A stretch of DNA of 64,000 nt from Endotrypanum monterogeii (lineage: Eukaryota > Euglenozoa > Kinetoplastea > Trypanosomatida > Trypanosomatidae): contig CM007345.1 in assembly GCA_000333855.2 (NCBI GenBank), positions 821,496-885,495 on the forward strand, written 5' to 3'. Made by a program: the position numbers and the translations under genes. Of the stretch, positions 20,767-30,131 are shown piece by piece (the stretch's first letter is position 1; the number at the start of each line of letters is the position of its first letter). Below the pieces are notes generated by a model, which searched no databases, was not told where the DNA came from, and worked only from the letters and a program-made list of their open reading frames with translations.

Positions 20767-21031
20767 GCAGGGATGCGAGGGAGCGAAAGGGGGTCGAGGT
20801 TTCTGACCGGCTCCCTTCTCTGTTCTCTATCCTCTCCTGAACCTGCTAGAACCGTCTTCAAAAATTGCCCTCCTCCCCCAACGCACGCAGATACCCACAT
20901 ATCTGCTGCTGGTGGCGACCTGAGATATATATATTTTACCGTACATCTTCGCTCGCTGTCCACACTCTTCTTTTGTTGTTCTCATCGTTACTTAGCGTCT
21001 GAGCTCGTCGCGTCAGTGTGGCGAGATTCAC
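20697..21031. other. Short intergenic spacer with long GT repeat
   Basis: The shortest intergenic gap in the window. It starts with the (GT)n tract at 20721-20764 and ends with a C/T tract and an AG at 20994-20995, the likely acceptor for the next gene. Confidence 0.6.
20721..20764. repeat. (GT)n microsatellite, about 21 units
   Basis: An uninterrupted GT run lies about 25 bases after the LRR/EF-hand stop codon, inside its 3' UTR. Confidence 0.95.
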
Positions 21032-22768
21032 ATGTCATCATTTCCCGACTTTAGTAGTCTCCCTCCTGCAGTGAGCGTGAGTACCAATGTGGCCGTTCTG
21101 ACCCCACCCCCGGTGACCTTCAGCCTCACCACGGGGGAGTTGGCCGAGTGCTTCCTTAGCGCCCGACGCAGTAGCATTCATACACAGCCGTTGCCCTCCG
21201 ATGCCCATACAATAAAGAGGGCGCAGGAACGTCTAGACGCTTTTCATTCGTCGCAGATTAGCCCTTTTCTGTACGGTTACATGTACCCCAACCAGGACAT
21301 ACCAGAGGCGATACTGAGCAGCATTCGAAGTCTGTGTGTCAACGCAGGGGGTGCCTGGTCGTCGCGGTGCCAGCAGTTATCCTTTGATTTGCTCACCACA
21401 GAGCTGCAGGCGAAAGCATCCAACATAATCCCGCGGACCAATCACGATGACCCTATCGGCCTGGCACAACTGCGCCGCGTTCTGCCCACGCTCAAGTATG
21501 TGCCAAAAGTGACTGTGAAAAACGCCCATTTTAGGTTTGTGGGCGAATTTCTCGATGGCGCTCCCGATAACGCAAATATGTTTGCTGCCACTGTCACCGT
21601 GGAGAACAGCGGCTCGCGACCCTTCACGGTCGAGATTGCGCAGACACATACCGTTATTGATGGCGTGCGGGCGGAGGATAAGTTTGTGAAGGCCGACATG
21701 GAAAAGGCAGAGCTGCGCCATGGGGAGTCGGTGGACGTGCGTCTCATCATGCGTCAGTCCCTGCGTGTCGTGCTTTGGGAGTATGAGCAGATATTGGTTC
21801 TCTCGGTGAACGGTGTCCTCAAGTACTTTGTAACCTTTGCAGTCATCTCCCCCAAGCAGAACCCGTTCAAGCAGCGTATGCCGGGATGCCTTCCGCTGAC
21901 AGTTCATCACTCGCCACTGGGAGAGTACAGCGCCCCACTCATGCTGCAGGTGTTGAAGCACGCGCTCATTCGGCAGAAGGGGTACACCAGCCCTGCGGTT
22001 GTCCATCTTCTCCGCGGAAAGTCTGTCAACTACCGTTCACACAACGAGCTAGTCATGGCCGAAACGATGCGGCTTATAAAGACACTCGCGCATCAGATGA
22101 ACATGGATGGCACTATTTCGAGCTACTGGGCTTCGCTGCCAGGTGGTAAAAAGTCGACACCACGCCAGTGCCAGCCGCCCGCGTCATCCGCGCAGCCAGC
22201 CCGCTACGCCCCTGGATCAGACAAGCTCGGTTCGTCCAGCGCGACTGCTTCTGAGGCGCTTTTCCCAAACAGCGCGACGCGTCTGCCAGAGGTCCTGCAG
22301 CGGTCACCACCGGCAGTCATCATGGGTGCCATCTTCATCTGGCTGGCGCAGATGGACATTGCCGTCTTTGACTCGTCTTTCTTCAACTGTGACCCCATCG
22401 GGTATATGCAAAGCGCGCCTCCATATCTTCGCGGCATTCTTCTCTGGATAATTGACCTGTGCTGCGGTCTTTTGGTTAACCGGGAAGTGAATGGGGTCAA
22501 TGAAAGAGTGCTCGCCTTGACGTTTGCTGCTCTCCTCATGCGGCGAGACTCTCCGCAGCGCGACACAGAGGAGACGGAGGCCTTCTCCGACGCTCAAGAT
22601 GTTTTTGATTTCCCCAGTGGCGGTAGCAGTTGCGTTGGTGGTGGCCGCAGCAGCACTCTCACTGATACTTCTTTCTCCAGTGACGTCGCCTTGCATCAGA
22701 ACGCCGTGACTGCAATGCTGCACTGGATTTCGATATACCGTGTCAAGTTCGCGACGGGGATAAAGTAG
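21032..22768 (+). CDS. OCRL/INPP5B-like ASH-RhoGAP domain protein
   Basis: A 578-residue protein. Residues about 165-285 look like an ASH (immunoglobulin-like) domain as in OCRL: an initial FRFVGEF strand, VENSGSRPFTVEI, an L-x-x-GESVDV strand, then ILVLSVNGVLKYFVTF. A RhoGAP-like helical region follows (about 290-520), ending NERVLALTFAALLMRRDS, which matches the last helix of the OCRL RhoGAP domain in pattern. The arginine-finger segment of active RhoGAPs is not recognisable, so it is probably a non-catalytic binding module, as in OCRL. There is no inositol 5-phosphatase domain, and the N-terminal 160 residues are unassigned. In animals this module binds Rab5-type GTPases and endocytic adaptors. 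Assignment is from my reading of the pattern, not a search. Confidence 0.65.
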   Translation: MSSFPDFSSLPPAVSVSTNVAVLTPPPVTFSLTTGELAECFLSARRSSIHTQPLPSDAHTIKRAQERLDAFHSSQISPFLYGYMYPNQDIPEAILSSIRSLCVNAGGAWSSRCQQLSFDLLTTELQAKASNIIPRTNHDDPIGLAQLRRVLPTLKYVPKVTVKNAHFRFVGEFLDGAPDNANMFAATVTVENSGSRPFTVEIAQTHTVIDGVRAEDKFVKADMEKAELRHGESVDVRLIMRQSLRVVLWEYEQILVLSVNGVLKYFVTFAVISPKQNPFKQRMPGCLPLTVHHSPLGEYSAPLMLQVLKHALIRQKGYTSPAVVHLLRGKSVNYRSHNELVMAETMRLIKTLAHQMNMDGTISSYWASLPGGKKSTPRQCQPPASSAQPARYAPGSDKLGSSSATASEALFPNSATRLPEVLQRSPPAVIMGAIFIWLAQMDIAVFDSSFFNCDPIGYMQSAPPYLRGILLWIIDLCCGLLVNREVNGVNERVLALTFAALLMRRDSPQRDTEETEAFSDAQDVFDFPSGGSSCVGGGRSSTLTDTSFSSDVALHQNAVTAMLHWISIYRVKFATGIK

Positions 22769-23884
22769 AAGAAAATTCTCAGCAGTTTGGGAGCCCAAGG
22801 AAGGATAACAAGTCGGTGGCAGTGGCGATGAGTTCCTGCCGTTGGTGTACTTGAGGGAATAGGACCTTCACCTCATGTCTCGATGTTGGTCTCAGCACGA
22901 GAAGTTGTGTACGGCTGTGTGCATAGTGTGTGTGTGTGTGTGTGTGTGTTCGGTGATTTAGCGACACATTTGCCATTCCGTTCGCCTCTTACCGATCCGT
23001 AGATTATCTTCCCTGTGCCTTGCTTAGCACATCTTTTTTTTTTTTGGGGGGGGGCACCAAGGGCAATGATATTGCGGTATCGAAGGGTCGACCTACGCGT
23101 TCGCTCACCTCTTGAGGGATGAGTAGACAACTCATGGAATGGATACGTACATCAGGTGACGAGAGATGGACATGTTTCACGTTGGGACTGTGTTTTGTCT
23201 CGAGATATTTTTCCCTGCCTTGCTTCTTTTTTTTTCCCTTCACCGTTTTGATTTTTTATCGCGACTATATTCTTCGGTGACGGTGTCATGAAACAAAGGG
23301 GGCAAGTTAAAGGGCGGGGGGGGCCAAGTCGGGATAGTGCATTTCCATATTCTTCTTTTCACTGTATCGCGGTTGTGTTGAAGTGCTGCTACACTGTGAG
23401 CCGCCTCCTCTGCTGGTCGATTTTTAACCTACTTCCTTTTCTTTCGTTATCAATGCCCTCCCGCACCTCTATCCCCCTATATTTCTTTCTCGCTGTTGCG
23501 CTTACTTCTTCTCCAGCCCTCTACTTCTGATGCTGCTGTGACCACCAATGCGGCATACAACATCTGAGGTATCTACTCCCGTTGACCCCCTCTCTTTGCC
23601 CCTTTCCCCTGCTCGCTGCGTCTGTGTCTCAGTGTCCTGCTCCTCGCGTGCAGTACGCGCTCATCTTTTGGGCTTTATTTCCCCCTGTTTCCGAAGGAGG
23701 ACGCCAAGCGTTGGGTCGAACTCGCATATACCTCTTCTCTGCCTCCCCGCCTTTCCCTTCATCACACACGTCCACACACACGTATATATATATATATATA
23801 TATATTAAATATATGTATACGTAAGTTTCCCTCCCCGTCTCCTGTTTATTATTCTTTTTTTTTTTCTAGTGTCGTTTTGCAAGG
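22769..23884. other. Intergenic spacer
   Basis: It contains (GT)n at 22926-22949, a T-run followed directly by a G-run at about 23032-23054, and (TA)n at 23782-23806. A strong poly-T tract ends in AG at 23868-23869, upstream of SPC12. No gene was recognised. Confidence 0.55.
23868..23869 (+). promoter_or_regulatory. Trans-splice acceptor AG for SPC12
   Basis: A T11 tract followed by CTAG lies 16 bases before the ATG at 23885, leaving a very short 5' UTR and fixing the start. Confidence 0.6.
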
Positions 23885-24286
23885 ATGAACTCTTCGCCTT
23901 CTCACATAGTGGGGAACGACCCCCAAACCAGCACACCTTCACTCCAACAGGCCCCGCGCAAGGTGCACCCCATCGCACGAAAGGTGGGTGCTCTTTTCTC
24001 GCCCATGTCACTCCGGGATCAAGAATACTGTGCTGAAAGATTTCAGCGCATTATCTGGGGGTCACTGGTCTTTTCCTTCCCGCTTGCATACTTCATGGGT
24101 TCCGTGCTTGTCTTCGTGGGCGGTGTGTGCGCGGCGACGGCCGTGTGCTTAGTGCTTTTCGTTCCGAATTGGTATCAAAACCCTGACCCGGCTCTCCGGT
24201 ACGCAGATGACACCCAGGTGTATGAGTACTACCAACAGTACCAGGCAGCGAAGAAAGCTGCCTGCGAGGCTTCGGCGTCGTCATAA
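23885..24286 (+). CDS. SPC12: Signal peptidase complex subunit 1 (SPC12/SPCS1)
   Basis: A 133-residue protein. The pattern of SPC12 is visible from residue 41: a D-x-x-x-x-AE-x-FQRII amphipathic start, two close membrane segments (about 57-74 and 77-94) joined by a very short loop, then a conserved-looking FVPNWYQNPDPALRY segment that corresponds to the P-x-W of the family. SPC12 is a non-catalytic ER-membrane subunit of signal peptidase with both termini in the cytosol, helping to exclude membrane proteins from cleavage. The N-terminal 40 residues are a polar extension, and the C-terminal tail is Ala-rich. Length is a little above the usual 80-110. Confidence 0.75.
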   Translation: MNSSPSHIVGNDPQTSTPSLQQAPRKVHPIARKVGALFSPMSLRDQEYCAERFQRIIWGSLVFSFPLAYFMGSVLVFVGGVCAATAVCLVLFVPNWYQNPDPALRYADDTQVYEYYQQYQAAKKAACEASASS

Positions 24287-25317
24287 AGGACGATGTATGT
24301 CCCCAGCTCTACCAGCGGAGAAGCTGCCGTGTTCGACCGCCTCAGTGAGCTGTAGAAAAAAAAGATGGTGGCTGAAGCGTTTGTCTTCTCCCCATCCTTC
24401 CTGTTGGCCGAGCGTCGTCTGGGGCGGCTGGCATTAGTGGGGGTATGTGGGGAGACTGGGCAGATCAGCCACTGTGGCGTAAGGCGCACAAGAGCTCAAT
24501 CAGGTCGTCATGAGGTGTGCTGCACCGTCTAACCTGCGGTGCGTGCCGAGATGTGGGCAGTGCGTTGTCGACGTTCCGCGTCACGCTACTTTATCTAACG
24601 TCTCTAACGCTCATCGCTGGCACGGGCGGGGAGGCTTTCCGCTCGACCCATCTTTTTCGTTCCATTGGGCTAATGTAACCGCGTTTGTCGGCATTTCTGT
24701 GTGCCGGATAGATGTCTCACCCCTTTTGGTGAACACAATTCCCTTACCGATCCACAGAGGTCATATTGAATACCCTGAAAAAAAAAAATGACAGTAGTGG
24801 TGCCATGGCAGGTGCAGCTGCCGACACACAACCCACCCACTGCGTGAGGTGGGTTGTGCGTCGGCTGATGGCGGTGTTCGATGAGGTCTCCACACTTACT
24901 AAGACCATAGCAACTCGTTGCTCGGCGGTGTGAGCTCTAGTAGAGCACGTGCCTTCTGTTCCCTTGATGACTGCGGCATCCTTCGTATACGCTGCTCTCG
25001 CATCTTCACGCCTCCTGTGGACTGCCCTCTTCCTCTTTTACTTTGTTGAGGTTTCGATTTTGTCTGAATCTTACTTGGCTCCCTCTCCTCGTCCGCTGAC
25101 CTTCCTCATATACCCTCACTGACTCGCCCTCTCGATCGCCGATGCGCGTCGTACGCGGAAAAGCTTCATCGGTTGAAGGGGAAGCTGGCAGCGCATCAAA
25201 GGAAATGAGAAGGCGAAGGGGACTTGTACAGTTCTACTTTCTGGCCCTTTCCCTATAGCCTCCCCCTCCCCCTCATATCCGCACATTTGGCTTTGCCTGC
25301 TCCTCACTTTTTTCTGT
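24287..25317. other. Intergenic spacer with strong hairpin
   Basis: It contains an A-rich run near 24780-24788 followed by the inverted repeat at 24820-24865, and C/T-rich sequence from about 25010 to the MORN-VPS9 gene. An AG at 25257-25258 after a C/T tract is one acceptor candidate. No gene was recognised. Confidence 0.6.
24820..24865. repeat. Inverted repeat, 18-base arms, 10-base loop
   Basis: Arms 24820-24837 and 24848-24865 are complementary at 17 of 18 positions; the single mismatch is the seventh base of the left arm. The loop is ten bases. The predicted RNA hairpin is GC-rich and lies about 530 bases after the SPC12 stop, most likely in its 3' UTR. It is not a bacterial-type terminator, as no T-run follows. 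Confidence 0.85.
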
Positions 25318-27840
25318 ATGTGGGAGCGCATTCGAACAGCTCCGAATGACGGTGTTACTGCGGTGGCAGAGATGCCGTCAGCGATCCACCACAAGCACCT
25401 CTCCTTGGAACTTGGAGACTCATACGAAGGTGATGTGGAGATAAGGCGTGGCGTAGCTCTCCCCCACGGGCGCGGAATATGGCGTTCTGCGGACGGCCAA
25501 GCCTGGTACGAGGGCACCTTCGTGCAGCGCTGGCGTGATGGCTACGGTCGCTTGTGCACCCCTTCCTTCACACTGTGGGCACGATGGAAAATGGATCGAC
25601 CTGATCTTTCCTTGTCTACTCGTGTTGACTACCCCAATGGGGATCGCTACTGCGGTTTCCTGAAGCTAAAGGCGAGGCAGCTACCCACTGCGGAGACCCT
25701 CTCCAAGTTTGGCACTTGGGCTTCATCGGTGGAGCCATCCCGGCATCGCTGGGGTGAGTTGGTGATATCCAACGGTGATCGCTACGTCGGTGAATGGGTG
25801 GGTAATGAGCGCCACGGCTTTGGGTGCTACGTGTGGGCCAGCGGGAGTCGGTACATCGGCCGGTTCCACCGTGGACAGTTCCATGACACAGGAACGCTTT
25901 TTATCGCACCTGCCGAGGTGGAGGGGTGCCTTTCTCGTTTGAGCACCGACGGGGGGTGGATGTGTTGGGGTAGCGGCGGCACAACACTTACAGCGCGTCA
26001 TGCACCTAGCGAGTCAGCTCGATGGCCTCCGGCATCACGACCGGGTTGGGATGGCGTTGTTGTCGATGTGGTGTGGCGTGAAGGCAAGTGCATCGGTGAG
26101 GGACATGTGACACTGCCCTCTGGCATTCGAATAACCGCTGACTGGCGCACCGCCTCCAGCCCCACGGATGGGGAGCTCGTGCTGCCTCGTCTCACACCCC
26201 AGGCACGCATGGACACCGACGTATATGAGTGGCATGATAGCTTCCAATGGGAGTCCCTGTTAAGCAATCCCGACGCAGATGCGCGCCGCAGCGCCTTTGA
26301 TAAGGCTGACGGCCCTCGTGTAGGTATTCAGCAGTCTCACTCGACGGAATACGTGAAAAGCTGCGTCGTCGAGCTCCTTAACACACACAACGTCACCAAA
26401 ACGGCTCTGCATATATTTCGCCGTTGTTTCTATTGCCTCTATGGTACCTGCGGTGTGGACACTGAGGTAGGTGCCGGTGGCCAGCGGAACCCACTGGGGT
26501 GGTGTACGCTGCGTAATGCATACGGAGGATGCATCCACCCATCCGACGGGCGGCGCATCAGTGCTGCAGACCTCGATCTCGCCTTGCGTGATATTGCATC
26601 GCTAGCACGCTCGATGGTGCGTTGGGTGCTGGACATGGTGGGGACAGAGCAGCAGTCCAAGGTTCTCGACTGCGGCGGGGAGGCTCTGGTGGGTCGATGG
26701 GTGGCAGACCGTGTTTTCCTGTACTGTTACCCGGTGTTGCTGAACTTGTACAGTCAGGTCTTCCGCTCTGAGGAGATCGCTCTGGCGTCGTCTGTAGCGC
26801 GGCTGCGCGGTGCTGTTACACTTGACGACATCGGCGTCTCCTTCGCACGCCAAAGCGAGAGTCAGGCCAAACTCTTCGACCCGTATACAGATGCGGTGCA
26901 CTGTATAGAGCAGCTGAACGGCGGGGCGCAAACCCTCACGCAGCTGCTAAAGATATTGGTGCAATGGTCGCGCGAGATTGATCTCTCCACCCGCCTCACA
27001 CAGGCATGCAGCGATGGGCGGCAGAAGGCTGTGAAGAACACTGCAGGCTCCGCTGATGAGCTCTTACCCATTCACCAATATGTTCTCAGTCAGTCTCGCT
27101 GCCAGAGGCTCTACGCTGTTACCAAGCTACTGTCCGACTTTGAGGCTGAACCCTTGTTCATGGAGGCCACCTCACAGGAGGCGTTCGGTGTTACAACACT
27201 CCAGGTCTGTGTTCTCACTTTGCTTCGCCTTCACCCGTGGGAGAGGGACGCGTCGAACATTCTAGTACCGTTTTCTGTGACTCTGGATAGTGTCCGCGAG
27301 GCGGTGCAGCGGCGATTGACACTCGCTGCGCGGGTCTGCGACGCCTGCAAAGGCACTCCTTCTGCAGTGACCACCGATGCACCAACTTTGGATGTGGTGG
27401 AACGAGCGATGAAACGCTACGTGGCAATGTGGGTTCCTCGCACAGTTGGCTGGATGGGGGAGCACGTCGCCGATTCTGTTTGGCCTCAGCCGATTGACAA
27501 CGGCGAGTTCACACAGAAGGAACTCTCTCTGCTGTACCTCGGGCCTCCTATTGGTGTTGAGGAGGAGGCCATCTGCTTCTGTTGTTGGTTGTACGCCAGC
27601 ATCATTTTTGATTCAGTGCATATGCGGCTTCTCCTTGGGTCCCATACCCTGCCGCATCGTCTCAGTCGTCCCGAGGATGTGACGGAGGCCTGTGCGCAGC
27701 TGCGGTCGTGGGTTGCAAACACGAACGGCGTTGCGCCAATGCAGCTCCATGTGAAGGCGGTTGATTTACCACAGCCAGCTCTGCCCAGCCGTTTTTTGCG
27801 CCTGGAAAGTTATCTCAACGAGCTTCTGAACGATTTTTAG
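25318..27840 (+). CDS. MORN-repeat and VPS9-domain protein, alsin-like Rab5 GEF candidate
   Basis: An 840-residue protein. MORN-type repeats occupy about 35-210 (NGDRYVGEW, HGFGCYVWASGSRYIG). A long helical region follows, and a VPS9 domain lies around 490-660, recognisable by ADELLPIHQYVL (about 577) and a following GVTTLQVCVLTLL helix. VPS9 domains catalyse nucleotide exchange on Rab5-family GTPases, and the MORN plus VPS9 order is that of the C-terminal half of alsin (ALS2). No RCC1 or DH/PH part is present. The start is uncertain: the ATG at 25318 sits directly behind a polypyrimidine tract with no AG between, so if the acceptor is AG 25325-25326 or 25338-25339 the protein begins at ATG 25372 (822 residues). 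If AG 25257-25258 is used, 25318 holds. Confidence 0.8.
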   Translation: MWERIRTAPNDGVTAVAEMPSAIHHKHLSLELGDSYEGDVEIRRGVALPHGRGIWRSADGQAWYEGTFVQRWRDGYGRLCTPSFTLWARWKMDRPDLSLSTRVDYPNGDRYCGFLKLKARQLPTAETLSKFGTWASSVEPSRHRWGELVISNGDRYVGEWVGNERHGFGCYVWASGSRYIGRFHRGQFHDTGTLFIAPAEVEGCLSRLSTDGGWMCWGSGGTTLTARHAPSESARWPPASRPGWDGVVVDVVWREGKCIGEGHVTLPSGIRITADWRTASSPTDGELVLPRLTPQARMDTDVYEWHDSFQWESLLSNPDADARRSAFDKADGPRVGIQQSHSTEYVKSCVVELLNTHNVTKTALHIFRRCFYCLYGTCGVDTEVGAGGQRNPLGWCTLRNAYGGCIHPSDGRRISAADLDLALRDIASLARSMVRWVLDMVGTEQQSKVLDCGGEALVGRWVADRVFLYCYPVLLNLYSQVFRSEEIALASSVARLRGAVTLDDIGVSFARQSESQAKLFDPYTDAVHCIEQLNGGAQTLTQLLKILVQWSREIDLSTRLTQACSDGRQKAVKNTAGSADELLPIHQYVLSQSRCQRLYAVTKLLSDFEAEPLFMEATSQEAFGVTTLQVCVLTLLRLHPWERDASNILVPFSVTLDSVREAVQRRLTLAARVCDACKGTPSAVTTDAPTLDVVERAMKRYVAMWVPRTVGWMGEHVADSVWPQPIDNGEFTQKELSLLYLGPPIGVEEEAICFCCWLYASIIFDSVHMRLLLGSHTLPHRLSRPEDVTEACAQLRSWVANTNGVAPMQLHVKAVDLPQPALPSRFLRLESYLNELLNDF

Positions 27841-28007
27841 TTTATCATTTCAGATGGTTGAACGTTTGCAGTGGCGGCGGCGGGGGCGGAGTGCCACACG
27901 ATGAGTTGATCATTCTCCAGGTGTCATTCCTCTTGCGTTCTCGTTACCTCGAGTTCTGCTTTTGCCTTTGATACCTCTTTTCGTCTGCGTGTTTAGCTCC
28001 CTTCCCC

Positions 28008-28041
<34 letters not shown>
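28008..28041. repeat. (TA)n microsatellite
   Basis: An uninterrupted TA run of about 17 units. Confidence 0.9.
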
Positions 28042-28043
<2 letters not shown>

Positions 28044-28720
28044 ACTGGATGCAATTTTTTTTTCGTTTTGTTACTGTTCTACTGGGTCACTGTAATTTGA
28101 TGTTCAGTGCTTGGCCTTTCCACTCCGCTCAATCACTGTCGTTTGTGCACATTTCGTTGGCGCATTTTTTAAATGCCGCATTTTTGCTTCCCTGCGATCT
28201 CTCGTGTATCACGCAGCGGCAGATTCGGTGTGCAGTACCATGTCTGTTATTGTTTGGGAACTTGTCGCCGCCTCTCGACGCTTCTAGCCCCACCCCTCTT
28301 ACCACAAAACATGTGCATTGCTGAAGCGAAACGAGATAAACTTTTCCCGAGCTGAGTGGCACATACATACACAAACTCTACCGCCTAGGGCCTCTATTCA
28401 CCCCATGACTAAGGTTCTTGCAACTGCGTTCACTATACCTATCAACTCTCCCATCGATGAGCTCGTTGGTGTGGTAGGACCTCGCGTGCCCCTGATGTGG
28501 CACTGTCGCTGCACCTGTTCCCCTATCAATCTTCCACTTGATGTACTGTCATTCTTTCTTTCAAATGATTCTCATATTATCTTTCTCCGTTTCTGTTTGT
28601 CTGTGGTTCACTTTTCCTTGCGTCACTACACACCATAGAAGTGTTTTCTTCTTATTTTGCTTCCTTTCCGCACTTTCCCCTGCCGGCTATCTATCAGAAC
28701 GAGTCTCCACTCCATATTTC

Positions 28721-28755
28721 TCCCCTCCCCTCCCCTCCCCTCCCCTCCCCTCCCT
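28721..28755. repeat. (TCCCC)n pentanucleotide repeat, seven units
   Basis: Tandem five-base units of four C and one T. The opposite (template) strand carries seven runs of four G separated by single A, a textbook G-quadruplex pattern. Confidence 0.9.
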
Positions 28756-28899
28756 ATTTTTCATTCTTCTCTTCCACTTTTTTCCTATTTATTTTTCCCC
28801 GATTGTGTGCGTGTGTTTTTGTTTACATCTTTGTGTCTTTTTGTGTGTGCAGTTGCCGGCTCGGGTTTTTCGTTTCTTCTCGCCTTTCTTTTGTTTCTC

Positions 28900-28926
28900 A
28901 CCTCCCTCCCTCCCTCCCTCCCTCCT
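28900..28926. repeat. (CCCT)n tetranucleotide repeat
   Basis: About six to seven units of CCCT lie within the same pyrimidine-rich stretch. The template strand has G3 runs spaced by one base. Confidence 0.85.
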
Positions 28927-29154
28927 CTCTTATTGCTCTTTCCATTTCTCTGTATACACACATCCGTGCGTTTTTCTGCTTGCCTTACCGTGCCATTGCT
29001 CTTCCCCCCTTCTCTTTCGGTGAATCGCAGCCAGCTGTGTTCGTGCAGCTTCTCGCCGTCCCCTTCGGATCCCCATCAAACACCAACACACAGGCATAAA
29101 CACATATTTCCACATACCGAAGGCTATTGTTGTGCTTGTCAAAAGAAACTGACA

Positions 29155-29223
29155 CTCACCCACACCCACACCCACACCCACACCCACATCCACATCCACA
29201 TCCACATCCACATCCACATCCAC
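29155..29223. repeat. Hexanucleotide minisatellite, two unit types in series
   Basis: About five CCCACA units are followed by about six TCCACA units with no interruption, so one base of the unit changed and the variant then spread in a block. Neither unit is the trypanosomatid telomere hexamer. Confidence 0.9.
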
Positions 29224-30111
29224 CTTTTCCCCTCGGCTACGCAGGGCACAGCTGAGCTCCCGCAATTTAAATCCTAGAAAGAAAGTGTATCGAGATAGGA
29301 GAAGGTGACAGAGGGCCTGGACTGTATTCTCGTTAGTTTGGCACCTAGGCACACCCATATATTGGGTTGAACACTCTATTGCACTTCGGTAGACACACAT
29401 CTTCACATCAAAGTACACGCTTTCCCTTTGAAGTTCTGTGTACTCCCCCTTTGCCCACTCCCTTTCTCCTTTATCCCTTTCCCCATCGCTGTCGCTTTCA
29501 GAAGGAACTCAGACAGAGGGTCTTGGCAGCCACAAAAGAATTCATAAAGCGTTTCTCCCATTTTTCACCTCTTCCACGGGGTACACATCTGCGTTCACTT
29601 CACCAATTGTGTACCGAGGCGGGTCTCTTACACCAACAATAGCACATCTCCCTGTATTTTGCTCCACACAACCCACATCTCCCCCCCTTTTTTTTTCCTA
29701 ATTTTCCGTTTCCGTCCTTTTTTTTTTTGTGTGTGTGTGTGTGTGTATGCTTCTCACTTTTTAGTTGTATTCACCCCTTTGTTCTTTTACTTGTTTTCGT
29801 TGTTGCTGCTGTGAGCGTTTTCGCGTGACGCGTTCTGTTGTGTTTTCCGTGCACGTTGGAGTACCCACTGAGCCACTCACCGACACACTTCTTCTCCCTA
29901 GCCTTTCGGTTTCTTTTTTCTGTGTGGTTGATTGTGTTGCCGTTTGCCCCTCCCCCCCTTTCTTCCTTCACCTACCTCCGTATCCAGGTCCTGTACGCGC
30001 TGCCGATTTCTCTTTCTTTTTTTTTGTCGACCGAGTTTTCTGTGGGTTGAGTGCATATCTTCCTCCACCCTCTCGGACTCTCATCGGCCAGACATTTTTC
30101 GTGCCTCTTGC

Positions 30112-30113
30112 AG
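30112..30113 (+). promoter_or_regulatory. Trans-splice acceptor AG for the AGC kinase
   Basis: A TTTTTC...CTCTTGCAG sequence ends here, 18 bases before the ATG at 30132. It rules out the longer in-frame upstream extension, which has no ATG. Confidence 0.6.
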
Positions 30114-30131
30114 GTCTCAACTCCGATCAAG

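Larger units (their letters stand above)
27841..30131. other. Long intergenic spacer rich in pyrimidine tracts and minisatellites
   Basis: This 2.3 kb contains (TA)n at 28008-28041, a ~300-base, almost pure pyrimidine stretch (about 28640-28930) with two C-rich tandem repeats, and a hexanucleotide minisatellite at 29155-29223. It also holds poly-T/GT tracts near 29690-29750. Many frames are open on the + strand only because the sequence is C/T-rich. The last pyrimidine-AG (30112-30113) serves the kinase gene. Confidence 0.6.

Noticed and set aside
28640..29277. Long + strand frames of Ser/Pro/Phe/Leu-rich text
   Set aside because: All three + frames stay open because the strand is C/T-rich; composition, not coding.
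28930..29418. Minus-strand frame encoding Val-Asp/Val-Gly repeats
   Set aside because: It is the translation of the hexamer minisatellite with no coding support.
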